Assembly: GCA_945952065.1 (NCBI GenBank)
Contig: CAMFGY010000023.1
Span: 1-64,000 of the forward strand
Source: an uncultured Burkholderiales bacterium
GTDB lineage: Bacteria; Pseudomonadota; Gammaproteobacteria; Burkholderiales; Burkholderiaceae_C
Length of the DNA: 64,000 nt
Direction of reading: 5' to 3'
Positions 54,545 through 64,000 of this stretch are shown here, one piece after another; position 1 is the stretch's first letter, and each line of letters opens with the position of its first letter. The position numbers were made by a program, and so were the translations under genes. The notes under the pieces are model-generated. The model saw nothing but the letters and a program-made list of their open reading frames with translations. It ran no database searches and was not told the origin of the DNA.

Positions 54545-55636
54545 ATGATTGAAAAGAAAAAGAACCCGCAGGCCATGCCGGTGATCTTCGATACCGATCC
54601 TGGCATTGACGATGCCATGGCCTTGTACCTGCTGGCTCGTCACCCGGCGCTGGACTTGCGTGCCATCACCACGGTGTTTGGCAATGGCTCGATCGCGGTC
54701 ACCAACCGCAATGCGCGCATTTTGGCGGCGCTGTACCAACAAGCGGTGCCGGTGGCCGCGGGCGCTGCGGGCCCGCTGCACGACAACGCCTTGCGTGAGT
54801 TTTCCAGCCATGTGCATGGGGACGATGGCTTGGGTGGCGTGGCCGATGTGGCCGAACGCGCGGCCCTTGCGCTGTGCCCGAACGGGCAAATCCCGGCCTT
54901 GGACGCGCGCCCGGCGCATCAGTTGATTTGCGACATGGTCAATGCTGAGCCCGGTGCCATCACCCTGATTGCGGTCGGCCCATTGACCAATTTGGCCTTG
55001 GCCCTGCGCCAAGACCCCAGCATTGCCAGCAAGGTCCATCAGGTCATCGTCATGGGCGGAGCTTTTGGTACGGCGGGGCGCTGCGGCAACGTCACACCGG
55101 CGGCCGAGGCCAACGTCATCAATGACCCGGAAGCGGCCGATTTGGTCTTCACCGCGGATTGGCCTGTGGTCATCGTGGGTTTGGACGTTACGCAAGAAGT
55201 GGTGATGGATGAGGCCTATCTGGCCAGCCTGCAAGGGCGCGGCGGCGCTGTGGGTGACTTCTTGTGGCAGGCCACGCGTCACTATCAAGACTTTTACTTT
55301 GGCTGCGACGGCATCCAAGGCATTTACGCCCACGATGCCAGTGCGATTGCCTATGCGCTCGAGCCCGAGGCATTCACCCTGCGCTCTGGCCCAGTGCGGG
55401 TGGCCATGGAGGGGATTGCGCGAGGTCAAACGATTCAAGACTTTCGCAAACCCAGCGGCGCCCAAACGCCCTGGAGCGGCTGCCCCTCGCAGCGGGTCTG
55501 CATCGGCGTGAACGCCGAGCGTGTGTTGGCCCTGTTTGATCAAGCATTTGACCCCGCCCTTGATGCCGCCCTTGACGCCACTCTTGACGCCGCCGTCGGG
55601 CGCCCCACCGATCGTCCCGCAGGCGCGGCCACCTGA
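54545..55636 (+). CDS. Inosine/uridine-preferring nucleoside hydrolase
   Basis: 363 residues. The Ca-binding Asp cluster is in 'PVIFDTDPGIDDAMALYLLA'. 'VTNRNARILAAL', 'ITLIAVGPLTNLALAL' and 'VIVMGGAFGTAGRCGNVTPAAEANV' are characteristic, and 'GIYAHDASAIAYAL' provides the C-terminal His/Asp block. It hydrolyses ribonucleosides to base and ribose; the exact base preference cannot be read. The ATG at 54545 is preferred over a TTG three codons upstream. The C-terminus has a short low-complexity extension (DPALDAALDATLDAA) encoded by 12-bp repeats. Confidence 0.92.
   Translation: MIEKKKNPQAMPVIFDTDPGIDDAMALYLLARHPALDLRAITTVFGNGSIAVTNRNARILAALYQQAVPVAAGAAGPLHDNALREFSSHVHGDDGLGGVADVAERAALALCPNGQIPALDARPAHQLICDMVNAEPGAITLIAVGPLTNLALALRQDPSIASKVHQVIVMGGAFGTAGRCGNVTPAAEANVINDPEAADLVFTADWPVVIVGLDVTQEVVMDEAYLASLQGRGGAVGDFLWQATRHYQDFYFGCDGIQGIYAHDASAIAYALEPEAFTLRSGPVRVAMEGIARGQTIQDFRKPSGAQTPWSGCPSQRVCIGVNAERVLALFDQAFDPALDAALDATLDAAVGRPTDRPAGAAT
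55556..55591 (+). repeat. 12-bp tandem repeat at the 3' end of the nucleoside hydrolase gene
   Basis: Three units (gcccttgatgcc, gcccttgacgcc, actcttgacgcc) in frame encode repeated ALDA/TLDA. This lies beyond the conserved enzyme fold. Confidence 0.8.
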
Positions 55637-55678
55637 AGCTACAGTTGGCGCCACGCGCTGACCCATGGAGACCCCAAT

Positions 55679-56995
55679 ATGTCGAACACAAAGATTTTGA
55701 AAGCCCGCTGGCTGCTTAGCATGGCGCCCGGCAGCCAGGTGCTGAATGAGCATGCACTGGTGATCGAAGGCGAGCGCATTGCCGCCGTCCTGCCCTGGGC
55801 GCAAGCCGAAGCTCAGTATCCCGATGCCGAACGGGTCGAATTGGGTCAGCATGTGCTGATTCCCGGCCTGATCAATGGCCACACGCATTCGGCCATGTCC
55901 TTGCTGCGCGGCGTGGCCGATGACGTGCCCTTGATGGACTGGTTGCAAAACCATATCTGGCCGCTGGAGAAAAAGTGGGTCAGCGAAGACTGGACCTACC
56001 AAGGCTCCTTGCTGTCGGCCTGCGAGGCCTTGCGCGGCGGCGTGACTTATCTGAACGATATGTATTTCTTCCCGACGGCGATGGCGCGTGCGGCCATCGA
56101 TTCGGGCATCCGGGCGGGCGTGTCGATCAATGTGATCGACTTCCCCACCGGCTACGCGGCCAATGCCGCCGAGTACATCGCCAATGGCTTGGCGGCCTAC
56201 GAGCAGTTCAAGGGCCAAGCCTCGCTGGACTGGACCTCCGCTCCACACGCGCCTTACACCGTCTCTGACGAGACCTTTGTGCAGTTGCGCGAACTGGCCG
56301 AGAAATACGACCTGCAGATGCACTGCCACATCCATGAGACCCAGGACGAGGTCGATGGCAGCCTGAAGCAATACGGCATGCGGCCCTTGGAGCGCTTGAA
56401 CAAGCTGGGCCTCTTGAACGAACGCATGATGGCGGTGCACATGGTGCACCTGACCGAAGACGAAATTGCCCTGCTGGGACGCCAGGGTGTGCATCTGGTG
56501 CACAACCCGAACTCGAATATGAAGCTGGCTTCAGGCGTCTGCCCGGTCACGGCTTTGGAAGCCGCAGGCGTCAACACGATTTTGGGCACTGATGGCGCTG
56601 CCTCCAACAACCGCCAAGACATGTTTGGCGAGATCCGCGCCGCCGCCTTGCTGGCCAAGGGCTCCACTTGCAATCCGACCACCGTGTCGGCGCGCACCGC
56701 CCTGGAAATGGCCACCATCCGTGCCGCCAAGGCCATGGGCCGCGCCGATGATTTGGGCTCGCTGGAAGTGGGCAAACTGGCCGATGTGGTGGCCGTGTCG
56801 CTGGACTCGCTGGAATGCCGCCCGGTCTACAACCCCGAGGCCCAGCTGGTCTACGTGGCTGGGCGTGAGCATGTGTCGGACGTTTGGGTGGGCGGCCGAC
56901 AGGTGCTGAAGAACCGCGTGTTGACCACGCTGGATCAAGCCGCCGTGTTGGACCGCATCGAACACATCGTGGCGCAAATGAAGGCCAGCGTTTGA
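55679..56995 (+). CDS. TRZ/ATZ-family amidohydrolase, MtaD-like (methylthioadenosine/S-adenosylhomocysteine deaminase type)
   Basis: 438 residues. Metal ligands of the amidohydrolase fold are in 'PGLINGHTHSAMSLLRG' (HxH), 'LQMHCHIHETQDEV' (His) and 'NTILGTDGAASNNRQDMF' (Asp). 'HNPNSNMKLASGVCPV' is typical of the MtaD/SsnA/TrzN group. The likely reaction is deamination of an adenosine derivative or related purine. A GGAGA site precedes the ATG. It follows the nucleoside hydrolase at 42 bp in the salvage operon, which supports a nucleoside substrate, and it ends at a strong terminator. Guanine deaminase or another deaminase activity remains possible. Confidence 0.87.
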   Translation: MSNTKILKARWLLSMAPGSQVLNEHALVIEGERIAAVLPWAQAEAQYPDAERVELGQHVLIPGLINGHTHSAMSLLRGVADDVPLMDWLQNHIWPLEKKWVSEDWTYQGSLLSACEALRGGVTYLNDMYFFPTAMARAAIDSGIRAGVSINVIDFPTGYAANAAEYIANGLAAYEQFKGQASLDWTSAPHAPYTVSDETFVQLRELAEKYDLQMHCHIHETQDEVDGSLKQYGMRPLERLNKLGLLNERMMAVHMVHLTEDEIALLGRQGVHLVHNPNSNMKLASGVCPVTALEAAGVNTILGTDGAASNNRQDMFGEIRAAALLAKGSTCNPTTVSARTALEMATIRAAKAMGRADDLGSLEVGKLADVVAVSLDSLECRPVYNPEAQLVYVAGREHVSDVWVGGRQVLKNRVLTTLDQAAVLDRIEHIVAQMKASV

Positions 56996-57048
56996 TCTTG
57001 TGCTGATTGACCTTTGCTGATCGGCCCGACCGCGAGGCCACACGACAG

Positions 57049-57080
57049 AAGGGCCATGCCGCAAAGCATGGCCCTTTTTT
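57049..57080 (+). terminator. Intrinsic terminator of the nucleoside salvage operon
   Basis: The 11-bp perfect stem AAGGGCCATGC / GCATGGCCCTT has loop CGCAAA and is followed by further T residues, about 50 bp after the amidohydrolase stop. It may also serve the convergent DUF5666 gene. Confidence 0.88.
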
Positions 57081-57102
57081 ATCGCCTCAACGAGGGAAGC
57101 AA

Positions 57103-59067
57103 TCAGCCCGGCATGAAGTGCAGGCGCTTGGCCACCAGCACGCCGTCCTTGTTGACGCTGCCCTTGATCTCGACCTTCAGGCCATTACCCAGCTTGGCGG
57201 CATCGCCGTCGATGAACTCCACCGTGGCGGCGCTGGCATCAACTTTTTGGCTGCCGACCTTGAAGTTTGCGCTGCTGACGAAGTCCACAATCAGGCCGCT
57301 GAGGTAGACATACTCCGCGCCCTCGTTGTCTTTCTCAGGCTTTTGCACCTCGATCTGCAAGGCCGTCAAGACCGGCTTGCCGTCCACTTGGGTGAGTGAG
57401 GCTTTCACACTGACCCGAGCGCCGTTTTTCAGGTCGGCCAAGCTCGTGCCGGTGGGCAGCAGGCGGCTGTCTTTGTTGAGCAGCACGGTATTGCTGCCGA
57501 CTTTGAAGCTGGCCTCGGTGACGTCAAACGCAATCCCAGAGAAGCCCACGGTTTTGTTCACCGCACTGGTGCTGATGATCTTGACGCTGCTGGCGGTGAA
57601 AACGCCGCTGGACTCCGCGTAGCTGCCTTCTACGCTCAGCACCACGCCATTGGCCAAATTCGCCAGTGACTTGCCCTCGGGGCTGAGTTTGGTGGCCTCG
57701 CTCCATTGCACCGCGGTGCCGAGCAGGCTGAAGCGCTTGTTCGCCAGATCCACCGCGCTGATGGCGCCTTCCAGTCGAGCGGGCTTGTCGGCCGGGGGCG
57801 GTTGAATCTCGACCGTCTTGGCCACCACGCCGCTGGAGCTCAGTTGACCAGTGACCGTCACCCAGGCGCCGGTGGCCAGGTCGCTGGCCTTGCCCTTGGT
57901 GAAGGTGGCTTGGCTGGCATCGACATTGGTGCCACGAAGATTGAAGTTGGCCACCGAGACGAAGTCGGTGATTTGGCCGATCAACAAGGCCTTCAGTGCG
58001 GTCTCAGGTTTTTCGGCCTTGAAGACCTGCAGGCTGCTGGCTTTGAGCACACCGTCCTTCAAGCTGCCTTTGGCAAAGGCTTGGGCACCATTCACCACAT
58101 CGCTGGCCACCGTGCCTTCTTTGAGCGTTGCAGTGCTGGCATCGACCTGCACATCGCCGATGCGCATCGAGCCCAGGCTGCTGAAATAGCTGATCAGGCC
58201 ACCAATGCTGACATCGCCTGCGTCCGGCAGCTTGCGGGCCTTGATTTCAATCGCACTGGCGCTCAAGACTGTTTGGCCGCCACTGGCGCTGGGCGCTCCG
58301 CTGGCCACCACGCTGACCAACTTGCCGTTTTCCAGCACGGCGCCTTCGGGCAAGACCTTGGCCTTGCTGTAGTCCACGCTCACGCTGCTGTTGCCGGCCA
58401 GTGAGAAGCGTTTGGCTGCAGTGTCCAGCGCTTGCACCGGGCCGCTGAGCCGATAGAGTTCGCCGCCTTCTTTGAGCTTGCGTTCGATGCGGCTGGCGTT
58501 GATGGCGCCGTCGCTGGCCACGGTGCCCGAGACCTTGACCAGATCACCGGTCAGCAATTGGCTCAGGCTGCTGAAGCCCTCAAACACCGTGGGCATCTGG
58601 CCGCTGCTGCTGGTCTTGATGGTTTGGCCGAACACGGTCAAGGTGCCCGCCGTGCTGTCGACGCTGGACACCGTGCCGACCAAGGCGAAGTTCACCAATA
58701 AATTCTGCAGCACGCCGTCTTTCAGTTCACCCTGCACCCGCATGCCGGTGCGCAGATCACCCAGGGTGGCGAGCTTTTTCAGTTCGGGGTTGTCGCCGAT
58801 TTCGACTTTGGCGCCGGTATCGGGGTAGCGCTGGCCGTCAATCACCACGCTGCCGAAACCGGTGATGGTGCCTTCCACCAAGCTCAAGGTGCTGCTGCTG
58901 GGGGTGCTGGGGGCAGGTGTGGCAGGTGTGCTTGCTGGGGTATCACTGCTGGCGCCGCCACCGCCTCCGCAGGCCAGCAAAAGGGCTGCACTGAGGGTGC
59001 ATAGGGCAACTGTCGCGCCGTGCGCAAGACTGCGGCGCGGTGCCCGAGTGGAGTGGGTCTTGTTCAT
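57103..59067 (-). CDS. Lipoprotein with eight DUF5666 repeats
   Basis: 654 residues from the ATG at 59067. The signal peptide ends in a lipobox ('LSAALLLACGGGG', Cys about 33), followed by a Ser/Thr/Pro linker. Then come eight consecutive beta-rich modules of about 65-80 residues each. Each has the pattern 'G.I..v.....f.v.g..v......' then 'L..G..V.V.G....G...A..v', e.g. 'VEGTITGFGSVVIDGQRYPD', 'LVGTVSSVDSTAGTLTVFGQ' and 'LSGLIVDFVSSANFKVGSQK'. These match DUF5666, an OB-like domain of unknown function. It is probably tethered to a membrane and exposed to periplasm or surface. Convergent with the salvage operon and divergent from purL. Confidence 0.8.
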   Translation of the reverse strand: MNKTHSTRAPRRSLAHGATVALCTLSAALLLACGGGGGASSDTPASTPATPAPSTPSSSTLSLVEGTITGFGSVVIDGQRYPDTGAKVEIGDNPELKKLATLGDLRTGMRVQGELKDGVLQNLLVNFALVGTVSSVDSTAGTLTVFGQTIKTSSSGQMPTVFEGFSSLSQLLTGDLVKVSGTVASDGAINASRIERKLKEGGELYRLSGPVQALDTAAKRFSLAGNSSVSVDYSKAKVLPEGAVLENGKLVSVVASGAPSASGGQTVLSASAIEIKARKLPDAGDVSIGGLISYFSSLGSMRIGDVQVDASTATLKEGTVASDVVNGAQAFAKGSLKDGVLKASSLQVFKAEKPETALKALLIGQITDFVSVANFNLRGTNVDASQATFTKGKASDLATGAWVTVTGQLSSSGVVAKTVEIQPPPADKPARLEGAISAVDLANKRFSLLGTAVQWSEATKLSPEGKSLANLANGVVLSVEGSYAESSGVFTASSVKIISTSAVNKTVGFSGIAFDVTEASFKVGSNTVLLNKDSRLLPTGTSLADLKNGARVSVKASLTQVDGKPVLTALQIEVQKPEKDNEGAEYVYLSGLIVDFVSSANFKVGSQKVDASAATVEFIDGDAAKLGNGLKVEIKGSVNKDGVLVAKRLHFMPG

Positions 59068-59394
59068 GGATGGGGACCTTTTACTGCAAATGGGGAGGGT
59101 GCTTGAAGTCATGGCTTGCGCCACGCGTCCAATGTAAGGAGGGCAAGCTTGCTGCATGTGTGCAATATGTTTCCGGATGTTTCTGTGGCCCGGCCAGGTC
59201 TGTGCGCTTTGTCACAAGTTGTGGCGCGCAGGCTTCAACGGTCGATTTGGAGAGTTCAGTGGCAGTGCCGCGCAGATCGGTAAAATCCCCAGCTTTCTTG
59301 GCCGGACCGTGCCGGTTCGCGCCAGCCATTCGCAAATCCAGTGCTGAATCCCTCGGTGGTTGAGGGTTGCAGCGCGCCGACGCTCCGGGACTCC
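59068..59394. other. Divergent intergenic region between the DUF5666 gene and purL
   Basis: This 327-bp stretch shows no separate gene. A TAAAAT hexamer at 59281-59286 is a reasonable -10 for purL, but no good -35 lies 16-18 bp upstream. The purL frame is already open from a GTG at 59341. Confidence 0.45.
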
Positions 59395-62300
59395 ATGGCC
59401 AAGCTCAAGCAACTGCTTTCTTTCGAAGGTGGCAACGCCCTTTCCGCATTCCGTGCTCAGGCCTTGCTGCCGCAGCTTCAGGCCGTCAATGAGCGCATCA
59501 GCGCCATCAAGGCCCGCCATGTGCATTGGGTCTGGAGCGATGAAGCGCTGGCCGAGGAAGACAAGTCCAAGCTGGCCGCATTGCTGAACTACGGCGACGC
59601 CTACACCGGCGCCGACGAAGGCAGCTTGGTGGTGGTGGCGCCGCGCTTGGGCACGGTCAGCCCCTGGGCTTCCAAGGCAACCGACATTGCTCACAACTGC
59701 GGCTTGCAGATTCACCGTGTGGAGCGCGTCACCGAATACCGCATCGTCTTGAAGTCCGGCCTGTTGGGCGGCCTGCTCGGCGGCGACAAGGGCTTGAGCC
59801 AAGACGAGTTGCTGGCCTGTGCGCAGTTGCTGCATGACCGCATGACCGAGAGCGTCTTGCTGGCCCGTGAAGAAGCCGCGCATTTGTTTGACGAGCGCGA
59901 TGCGCAGCCGCTGGAGCATGTGGACGTGCTGGGTCAAGGCCGCGCTGCCCTGGAGTCCGCCAACAAAACCTTCGGTCTGGCGCTCTCGGTCGATGAAATC
60001 GATTACCTGGAAGCCGCATTCAAGCAACTGGGCCGCAACCCCAGCGATGTGGAATTGATGATGTTCGCGCAGGCCAATTCCGAGCACTGCCGCCACAAAA
60101 TCTTCAACGCCAAGTTCACGGTCGATGGCGAAGATCAGCCCTTGAGCCTGTTCGGCATGATCCGCAACACCGAAAAACTGCACTCGCAGCACACGGTGGT
60201 GGCGTATTCCGACAACTCCGCCATCATGGAAGGCCACACCATCGAGCGCTGGATGCCGGCGGGTGACCGCCGCGCGCCGCAGTACCAAGCGCGTGAAGAA
60301 ACCGCCCATGTGCTGATGAAGGTGGAAACCCACAACCACCCGACGGCGATCTCGCCCTTCCCGGGCGCGTCCACCGGCGCCGGCGGCGAAATCCGCGACG
60401 AAGGGGCCACTGGCCGGGGGGCCAAGCCCAAGGCCGGTTTGACCGGCTTCTCGGTCTCGAACCTGCGCCTGCCGGGCCTGAGCGAGCCTTGGGAGCAAAA
60501 AGACGTGGGCAAACCCGCCCACATCGCCAGCGCCTTGCAAATCATGATCGAAGGCCCGCTGGGCGGCGCGGCTTTCAACAACGAGTTTGGTCGGCCCGCC
60601 TTGGGCGGCTACTTCCGCGTCTACGAGCAGGAAGTCGACGGTGTGCAACGTGGCTATCACAAGCCCATCATGATTGCCGGTGGCTTGGGCGCCATCCGCA
60701 GCGATCTGACGCACAAGGTCGAGTTCCCGGCCGGTTCCTTGCTGATCCAGCTCGGCGGCCCTGGCATGCGCATCGGCATGGGCGGCAGCGCTGCCAGCTC
60801 GATGGCGGCAGGCACCAACACCGCCGACCTGGACTTTGACTCGGTGCAACGGGGTAACCCCGAAATTGAGCGGCGTGTGCAAGAGGTCATCAATCATTGC
60901 TGGGGCCTGGGTGACAAGAACCCCATCCTGGCGATTCACGATGTGGGCGCCGGCGGCATCTCCAATGCCTTCCCCGAGTTGGTGAACGACGCCGGGCGCG
61001 GCGCGCGCTTTGATTTGCGCAAAGTGCCGCTGGAAGAATCCGGCTTGGCGCCCAAGGAAATCTGGTGCAATGAAAGCCAGGAGCGCTATGTGCTGGCGAT
61101 TGCGGCCGACAGCCTGGAGCTGTTCCGCAGCATGTGCGAACGCGAGCGTTGCCCCTTTGCCGTGGTGGGCGTGACCACCGAGCAGCGCGAGTTGGTGCTG
61201 GAAGACGGCGAAGCCGGCGAACGCGCCATCGACATGCCCATGGACGTTTTGCTTGGCAAGCCGCCCAAGATGCACCGCGAGGTCAGCCGGGTGCAGCGCA
61301 GCGGCGGCACCCTGGCCTTGACCGGTGTGGATCTGGCCACCGTGGCGCTGGATGTGTTGCGCCACCCCACCGTGGCCTCCAAGCGTTTCCTGATCACCAT
61401 TGGGGACCGCACGGTCGGGGGCTTGAACAGCCGCGACCAAATGGTCGGCCCCTGGCAGGTGCCGGTGGCCGACTGCGCGGTGACGCTGGCGGACTTCAAA
61501 GGCTTTGCCGGTGAAGCCATGAGCATGGGCGAGCGCACCCCGTTGGCCGCTGTGGACGGCGCGGCCTCGGGCCGCATGGCCGTGGGCGAGGCCATCACCA
61601 ATTTGTTGGCCGCACCGATCGAGTTGCCGCGCGTCAAGCTCAGCGCCAACTGGATGGCCGCTTGCGGCGAAGCGGGCGAAGACGCCGCGCTGTTTGACAC
61701 CGTCAAGGCGGTGGGCATGGACTTGTGCCCGGCTTTGGGTATTTCCATCCCGGTGGGCAAGGACTCTTTGTCCATGCGCACCCGCTGGACCGATGAGCAG
61801 GGTGCCGAGCAACAAGTGACGGCACCGGTGTCGCTGATCATCTCGGCCTTTGCCACCGTGGCCGATGTGCGCGGCACGTTGACCCCGCAGCTGAAGACCG
61901 ACCAAGGCGACACCAGCCTGATCCTGGTCGATCTGGGCAATGGCAAGAGCCGCATGGGCGGCTCCATCTTGGCGCAAGCGCTGAATCAGTTCGGCGGCGC
62001 CGTGCCGGACCTGGACGACGCCGATCAACTCAAGCGCTTGGTCGAGGCGGTCAACGCCTTGCGCGCCGAGGGCAAGCTGCTGGCATATCACGACCGGGGC
62101 GACGGTGGCCTGTGGGCCGCTGCTTGTGAAATGGCGTTTGCCGGCCATGTGGGCGTCAGCCTGAATGTCGACCTGCTGGTCACCGAGGGTGACGGCGTCA
62201 GCGACAGCCGTGCCGACACAGGCGATGCCAAGAACTGGGCCGGCCAAGTCAGCGCCCGCCGGGAAGAGCTGACGCTGAAAGCCTTGTTCAACGAAGAACT

Positions 62301-63402
62301 GGGCGTGCTGCTGCAAGTGCGCAGCAGCGATCGCGACGCGGTGCTGCAGACCCTGCGTGCGCATGGCTTGTCCAAGCTCAGCCATGTGGTGGGCAAGCCC
62401 AACACCACGGCCACGATGGAAGTCTGGCGTGACGCCAAAAAGGTCTTCAGCGCCCCGCTGGAAACACTGCACAAGACCTGGGATCAGGTCTCGGCCCGCA
62501 TTGCCGCTTTGCGCGACAACCCCGCTTGCGCCGAGAGCGAGCATGCGCAAGCCGGGCTGGCCGCCGACCCCGGCCGTCATGTGCATCTGAGCTTCGATCC
62601 CAACGAGGACGTGGCCGCGCCCTTCATCAATGTGGGCGCGCGCCCCAAGCTGGCCATCCTGCGCGAGCAGGGCGTCAATTCGCATGTCGAGATGAGTTAT
62701 GCCATGGCCAAGGCCGGCTTTGACACCTTCGACGTGCACATGAGCGATCTGCAAGCCGGCGCGGTCACCTTGGATCAGTTCAAGGGCTTTGTGGCCTGCG
62801 GTGGCTTCAGCTATGGCGACACGCTGGGCGCTGGCGAAGGCTGGGCCCGCTCGGTGATGTTCAACCCGGTCTTGGCCGAGCAGTTCAAGGCCTTCTTTGC
62901 CCGCAGCGACAGCTTTGCGCTGGGCGTGTGCAATGGCTGCCAGATGATGGCGGCCTTGTCGCCCATCATTCCTGGCGCGCAAGACTGGCCCAAGTTCACC
63001 CGCAACAAGAGCGAGCAGTTCGAAGCCCGTCTGGCCATGGTGGAAGTGCTGGACAGCCCCAGCCTGTTCTTCAAGGGCATGGAAGGCTCGCGCCTGCCCA
63101 TCGCCGTGGCGCATGGGGAAGGCTTTGCCGACTTCTCGCAGCGCGGGGATGCGGCCAAGGTGGCGCGTGCGATGCGCTATGTCGATAACTTCGGCCAGCC
63201 CACCGAGACTTACCCGCTGAACCCGAACGGCAGCCCAGACGGCCTGACCTCGGTGACCACCGCCGACGGCCGCTTCACCGTGCTGATGCCGCACCCCGAG
63301 CGGGTCTTCCGCAATGTGCAGATGAGCTGGACTTCGGGCGATATCAGCGCGCTGAGCCCCTGGATGCGCATGTTCCGCAATGCCCGTCGTTGGGTGGCTT
63401 GA
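59395..63402 (+). CDS. purL: Phosphoribosylformylglycinamidine synthase
   Basis: The large single-chain form of 1335 residues. An N-terminal PurS-like region, two AIRS-type synthase halves ('[16 protein letters not shown]', '[32 protein letters not shown]' region, '[18 protein letters not shown]') and a C-terminal class I glutamine amidotransferase are in order. The amidotransferase shows its Cys near residue 1179 in '[13 protein letters not shown]', with '[10 protein letters not shown]' and '[10 protein letters not shown]'. It makes FGAM from FGAR, glutamine and ATP in de novo purine synthesis. The ATG at 59395 gives '[20 protein letters not shown]', the usual start of the family; a GTG 18 codons upstream (59341) is possible. 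Confidence 0.96.
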   Translation: MAKLKQLLSFEGGNALSAFRAQALLPQLQAVNERISAIKARHVHWVWSDEALAEEDKSKLAALLNYGDAYTGADEGSLVVVAPRLGTVSPWASKATDIAHNCGLQIHRVERVTEYRIVLKSGLLGGLLGGDKGLSQDELLACAQLLHDRMTESVLLAREEAAHLFDERDAQPLEHVDVLGQGRAALESANKTFGLALSVDEIDYLEAAFKQLGRNPSDVELMMFAQANSEHCRHKIFNAKFTVDGEDQPLSLFGMIRNTEKLHSQHTVVAYSDNSAIMEGHTIERWMPAGDRRAPQYQAREETAHVLMKVETHNHPTAISPFPGASTGAGGEIRDEGATGRGAKPKAGLTGFSVSNLRLPGLSEPWEQKDVGKPAHIASALQIMIEGPLGGAAFNNEFGRPALGGYFRVYEQEVDGVQRGYHKPIMIAGGLGAIRSDLTHKVEFPAGSLLIQLGGPGMRIGMGGSAASSMAAGTNTADLDFDSVQRGNPEIERRVQEVINHCWGLGDKNPILAIHDVGAGGISNAFPELVNDAGRGARFDLRKVPLEESGLAPKEIWCNESQERYVLAIAADSLELFRSMCERERCPFAVVGVTTEQRELVLEDGEAGERAIDMPMDVLLGKPPKMHREVSRVQRSGGTLALTGVDLATVALDVLRHPTVASKRFLITIGDRTVGGLNSRDQMVGPWQVPVADCAVTLADFKGFAGEAMSMGERTPLAAVDGAASGRMAVGEAITNLLAAPIELPRVKLSANWMAACGEAGEDAALFDTVKAVGMDLCPALGISIPVGKDSLSMRTRWTDEQGAEQQVTAPVSLIISAFATVADVRGTLTPQLKTDQGDTSLILVDLGNGKSRMGGSILAQALNQFGGAVPDLDDADQLKRLVEAVNALRAEGKLLAYHDRGDGGLWAAACEMAFAGHVGVSLNVDLLVTEGDGVSDSRADTGDAKNWAGQVSARREELTLKALFNEELGVLLQVRSSDRDAVLQTLRAHGLSKLSHVVGKPNTTATMEVWRDAKKVFSAPLETLHKTWDQVSARIAALRDNPACAESEHAQAGLAADPGRHVHLSFDPNEDVAAPFINVGARPKLAILREQGVNSHVEMSYAMAKAGFDTFDVHMSDLQAGAVTLDQFKGFVACGGFSYGDTLGAGEGWARSVMFNPVLAEQFKAFFARSDSFALGVCNGCQMMAALSPIIPGAQDWPKFTRNKSEQFEARLAMVEVLDSPSLFFKGMEGSRLPIAVAHGEGFADFSQRGDAAKVARAMRYVDNFGQPTETYPLNPNGSPDGLTSVTTADGRFTVLMPHPERVFRNVQMSWTSGDISALSPWMRMFRNARRWVA

Positions 63403-63435
63403 GGGGCGCTGAGTCCTGCGCTCGCGGCCTGGGCT

Positions 63436-64000
63436 TCAGCCGCCGAGTTTGTCGGCGCTGCTGCTGAGCTGCGGGGCCTCAAAAGGCAGTCGCAAGCTGA
63501 AGCGGCTGCCTTGCTGGGGCTCGCTTTGCAAGTCGATCTGGCCCCCCAAAATGCCGGTCACGATGTTGTAGACGATGTTCAAGCCCAGGCCGGTGCCGCC
63601 CTGGCCCATCTTGGTGGTGAAGAAGGGGTCAAAAGCCCGGCGCTTGACCTCGCTGCTCATGCCCGCGCCGTTGTCTGCAACGATCAATAAAAACTCACGC
63701 TCGTCTGAGCAGCCGGAGAGGGCTTCGGTCCGAATGCTCAGCACCGCGCCATCGAGCTTGTCATCGAAGGCATGCAGCATGGCATTCATGACCAGATTCG
63801 TCAGCACCTGACCCAAGGGGCCCGGGAAGCTGTCGAGTTCGCGGGTCACTGTGATCTCAATATCCAGCTCAACGCCCGCTTTGCGCAGCCTTTGGCGCAG
63901 CAGGCTCAGCACATCATCCACCACCGAAGCCAGGCTGAAGCGTCTTCTTTGCGCGGTGGTCTGGTCCACCGACACCTGTTTGAAGTGGGCGACCAATTCA
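63436..64000 (-). CDS. Sensor histidine kinase, C-terminal ATPase part (partial, runs off the window)
   Basis: About 188 residues of the C-terminal end are visible; the rest lies beyond 64000. The HATPase_c domain has the N box 'NLVMNAMLHAFDD', G1 'VADNGAGM', the F box 'FDPFFTTKMGQGG' and G2 'TGLGLNIVYNIVTG'. The segment just before it ('HFKQVSVDQTTAQRRRFSL') closely resembles 'SFKEVAVDRSSQLRRRFAL' in the large sensor at 31748. The phosphoacceptor and sensing domains cannot be seen, and no response regulator is visible. It converges on purL. Confidence 0.85.
   Translation of the reverse strand, partial: ELVAHFKQVSVDQTTAQRRRFSLASVVDDVLSLLRQRLRKAGVELDIEITVTRELDSFPGPLGQVLTNLVMNAMLHAFDDKLDGAVLSIRTEALSGCSDEREFLLIVADNGAGMSSEVKRRAFDPFFTTKMGQGGTGLGLNIVYNIVTGILGGQIDLQSEPQQGSRFSLRLPFEAPQLSSSADKLGG

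Noticed and set aside
54140-56503. A 787-codon minus-strand frame across the nucleoside hydrolase and deaminase genes
   Set aside because: It runs antisense through two well-supported genes and an intergenic gap, and has no recognisable domain or ribosome binding site.
59212-63294. A 1360-codon open frame on the minus strand opposite purL
   Set aside because: It is an exact antisense shadow of a clearly conserved gene in GC-rich DNA. The encoded sequence is low-complexity (His/Gly/Gln/Ala-rich) and shows no family motif.

Overview
The window looks like a chromosomal segment (GC-rich, roughly 60-65% by eye) of a flagellated betaproteobacterium of the order Burkholderiales, probably in the Comamonadaceae/Leptothrix-Rubrivivax-Roseateles range. 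The reasons are the mdh / GntR / sdhC-sdhD-sdhA-sdhB-sdhE / gltA arrangement with acnB nearby, an orphan Bug/TctC-type binding protein, the single-chain PurL, the tandem-SBP diguanylate cyclase and a textbook FliA (sigma-28) promoter. This placement is inferred from gene content and order; no database search was possible. I saw no prophage, insertion sequence, integron or CRISPR array.

Layout. 1-3.4 kb: tail of a LivF-type ATPase, then a leftward set (2Fe-2S flavoreductase, 2-oxoglutarate/Fe amino-acid-type dioxygenase, leucine dehydrogenase family). 3.3-13.1 kb: core and housekeeping genes (SDR protein, rhomboid protease, tRNA-Leu(CAA), cysM, tusA, galU, a degenerate D-2-hydroxyacid dehydrogenase paralogue, valS, a small membrane protein, guaC) with three 63-bp tandem repeats derived from the guaC tail. 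13.4-27.6 kb: a stand-alone KAS III, a diguanylate cyclase with two periplasmic binding domains, mrcA (PBP1A), a Bug protein, sbcB, a GGDEF protein with a broken active site, a sigma-28-driven mini flagellar-rod-like protein, a cytosolic histidine kinase and cpdB. 27.8-35.7 kb: branched-chain 2-oxoacid dehydrogenase E1alpha/E1beta/E2 with overlapping genes, followed by a 1302-residue two-component sensor. 35.7-39.5 kb: a PNPOx-like protein divergent from a MocR regulator, then an erythromycin-esterase homologue.

39.6-52.3 kb is a citric-acid-cycle supercluster: acnB preceded by a vapBC toxin-antitoxin pair, a secreted hypothetical, a CitE/HpcH-like lyase, mdh, a divergent GntR/UTRA regulator, sdhCDAB, sdhE and gltA, closed by a strong terminator. 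Together these cover citrate synthase, aconitase, succinate dehydrogenase and malate dehydrogenase. 52.4-57.1 kb is a compact nucleoside/ribose salvage operon: LacI-type regulator with a perfect 14-bp palindromic operator, ribokinase, nucleoside hydrolase and an MtaD-like deaminase. The rest holds an eight-repeat DUF5666 lipoprotein, purL, and the C-terminal part of another histidine kinase running off the right edge.

Most of the window is conserved core genome. The less ordinary observations are the FliA-promoted rod-like orphan, the vapBC-acnB linkage, the dioxygenase/leucine-dehydrogenase set, the guaC-tail tandem repeats, the terminator in the guaC leader, and the two apparent pseudoenzymes.
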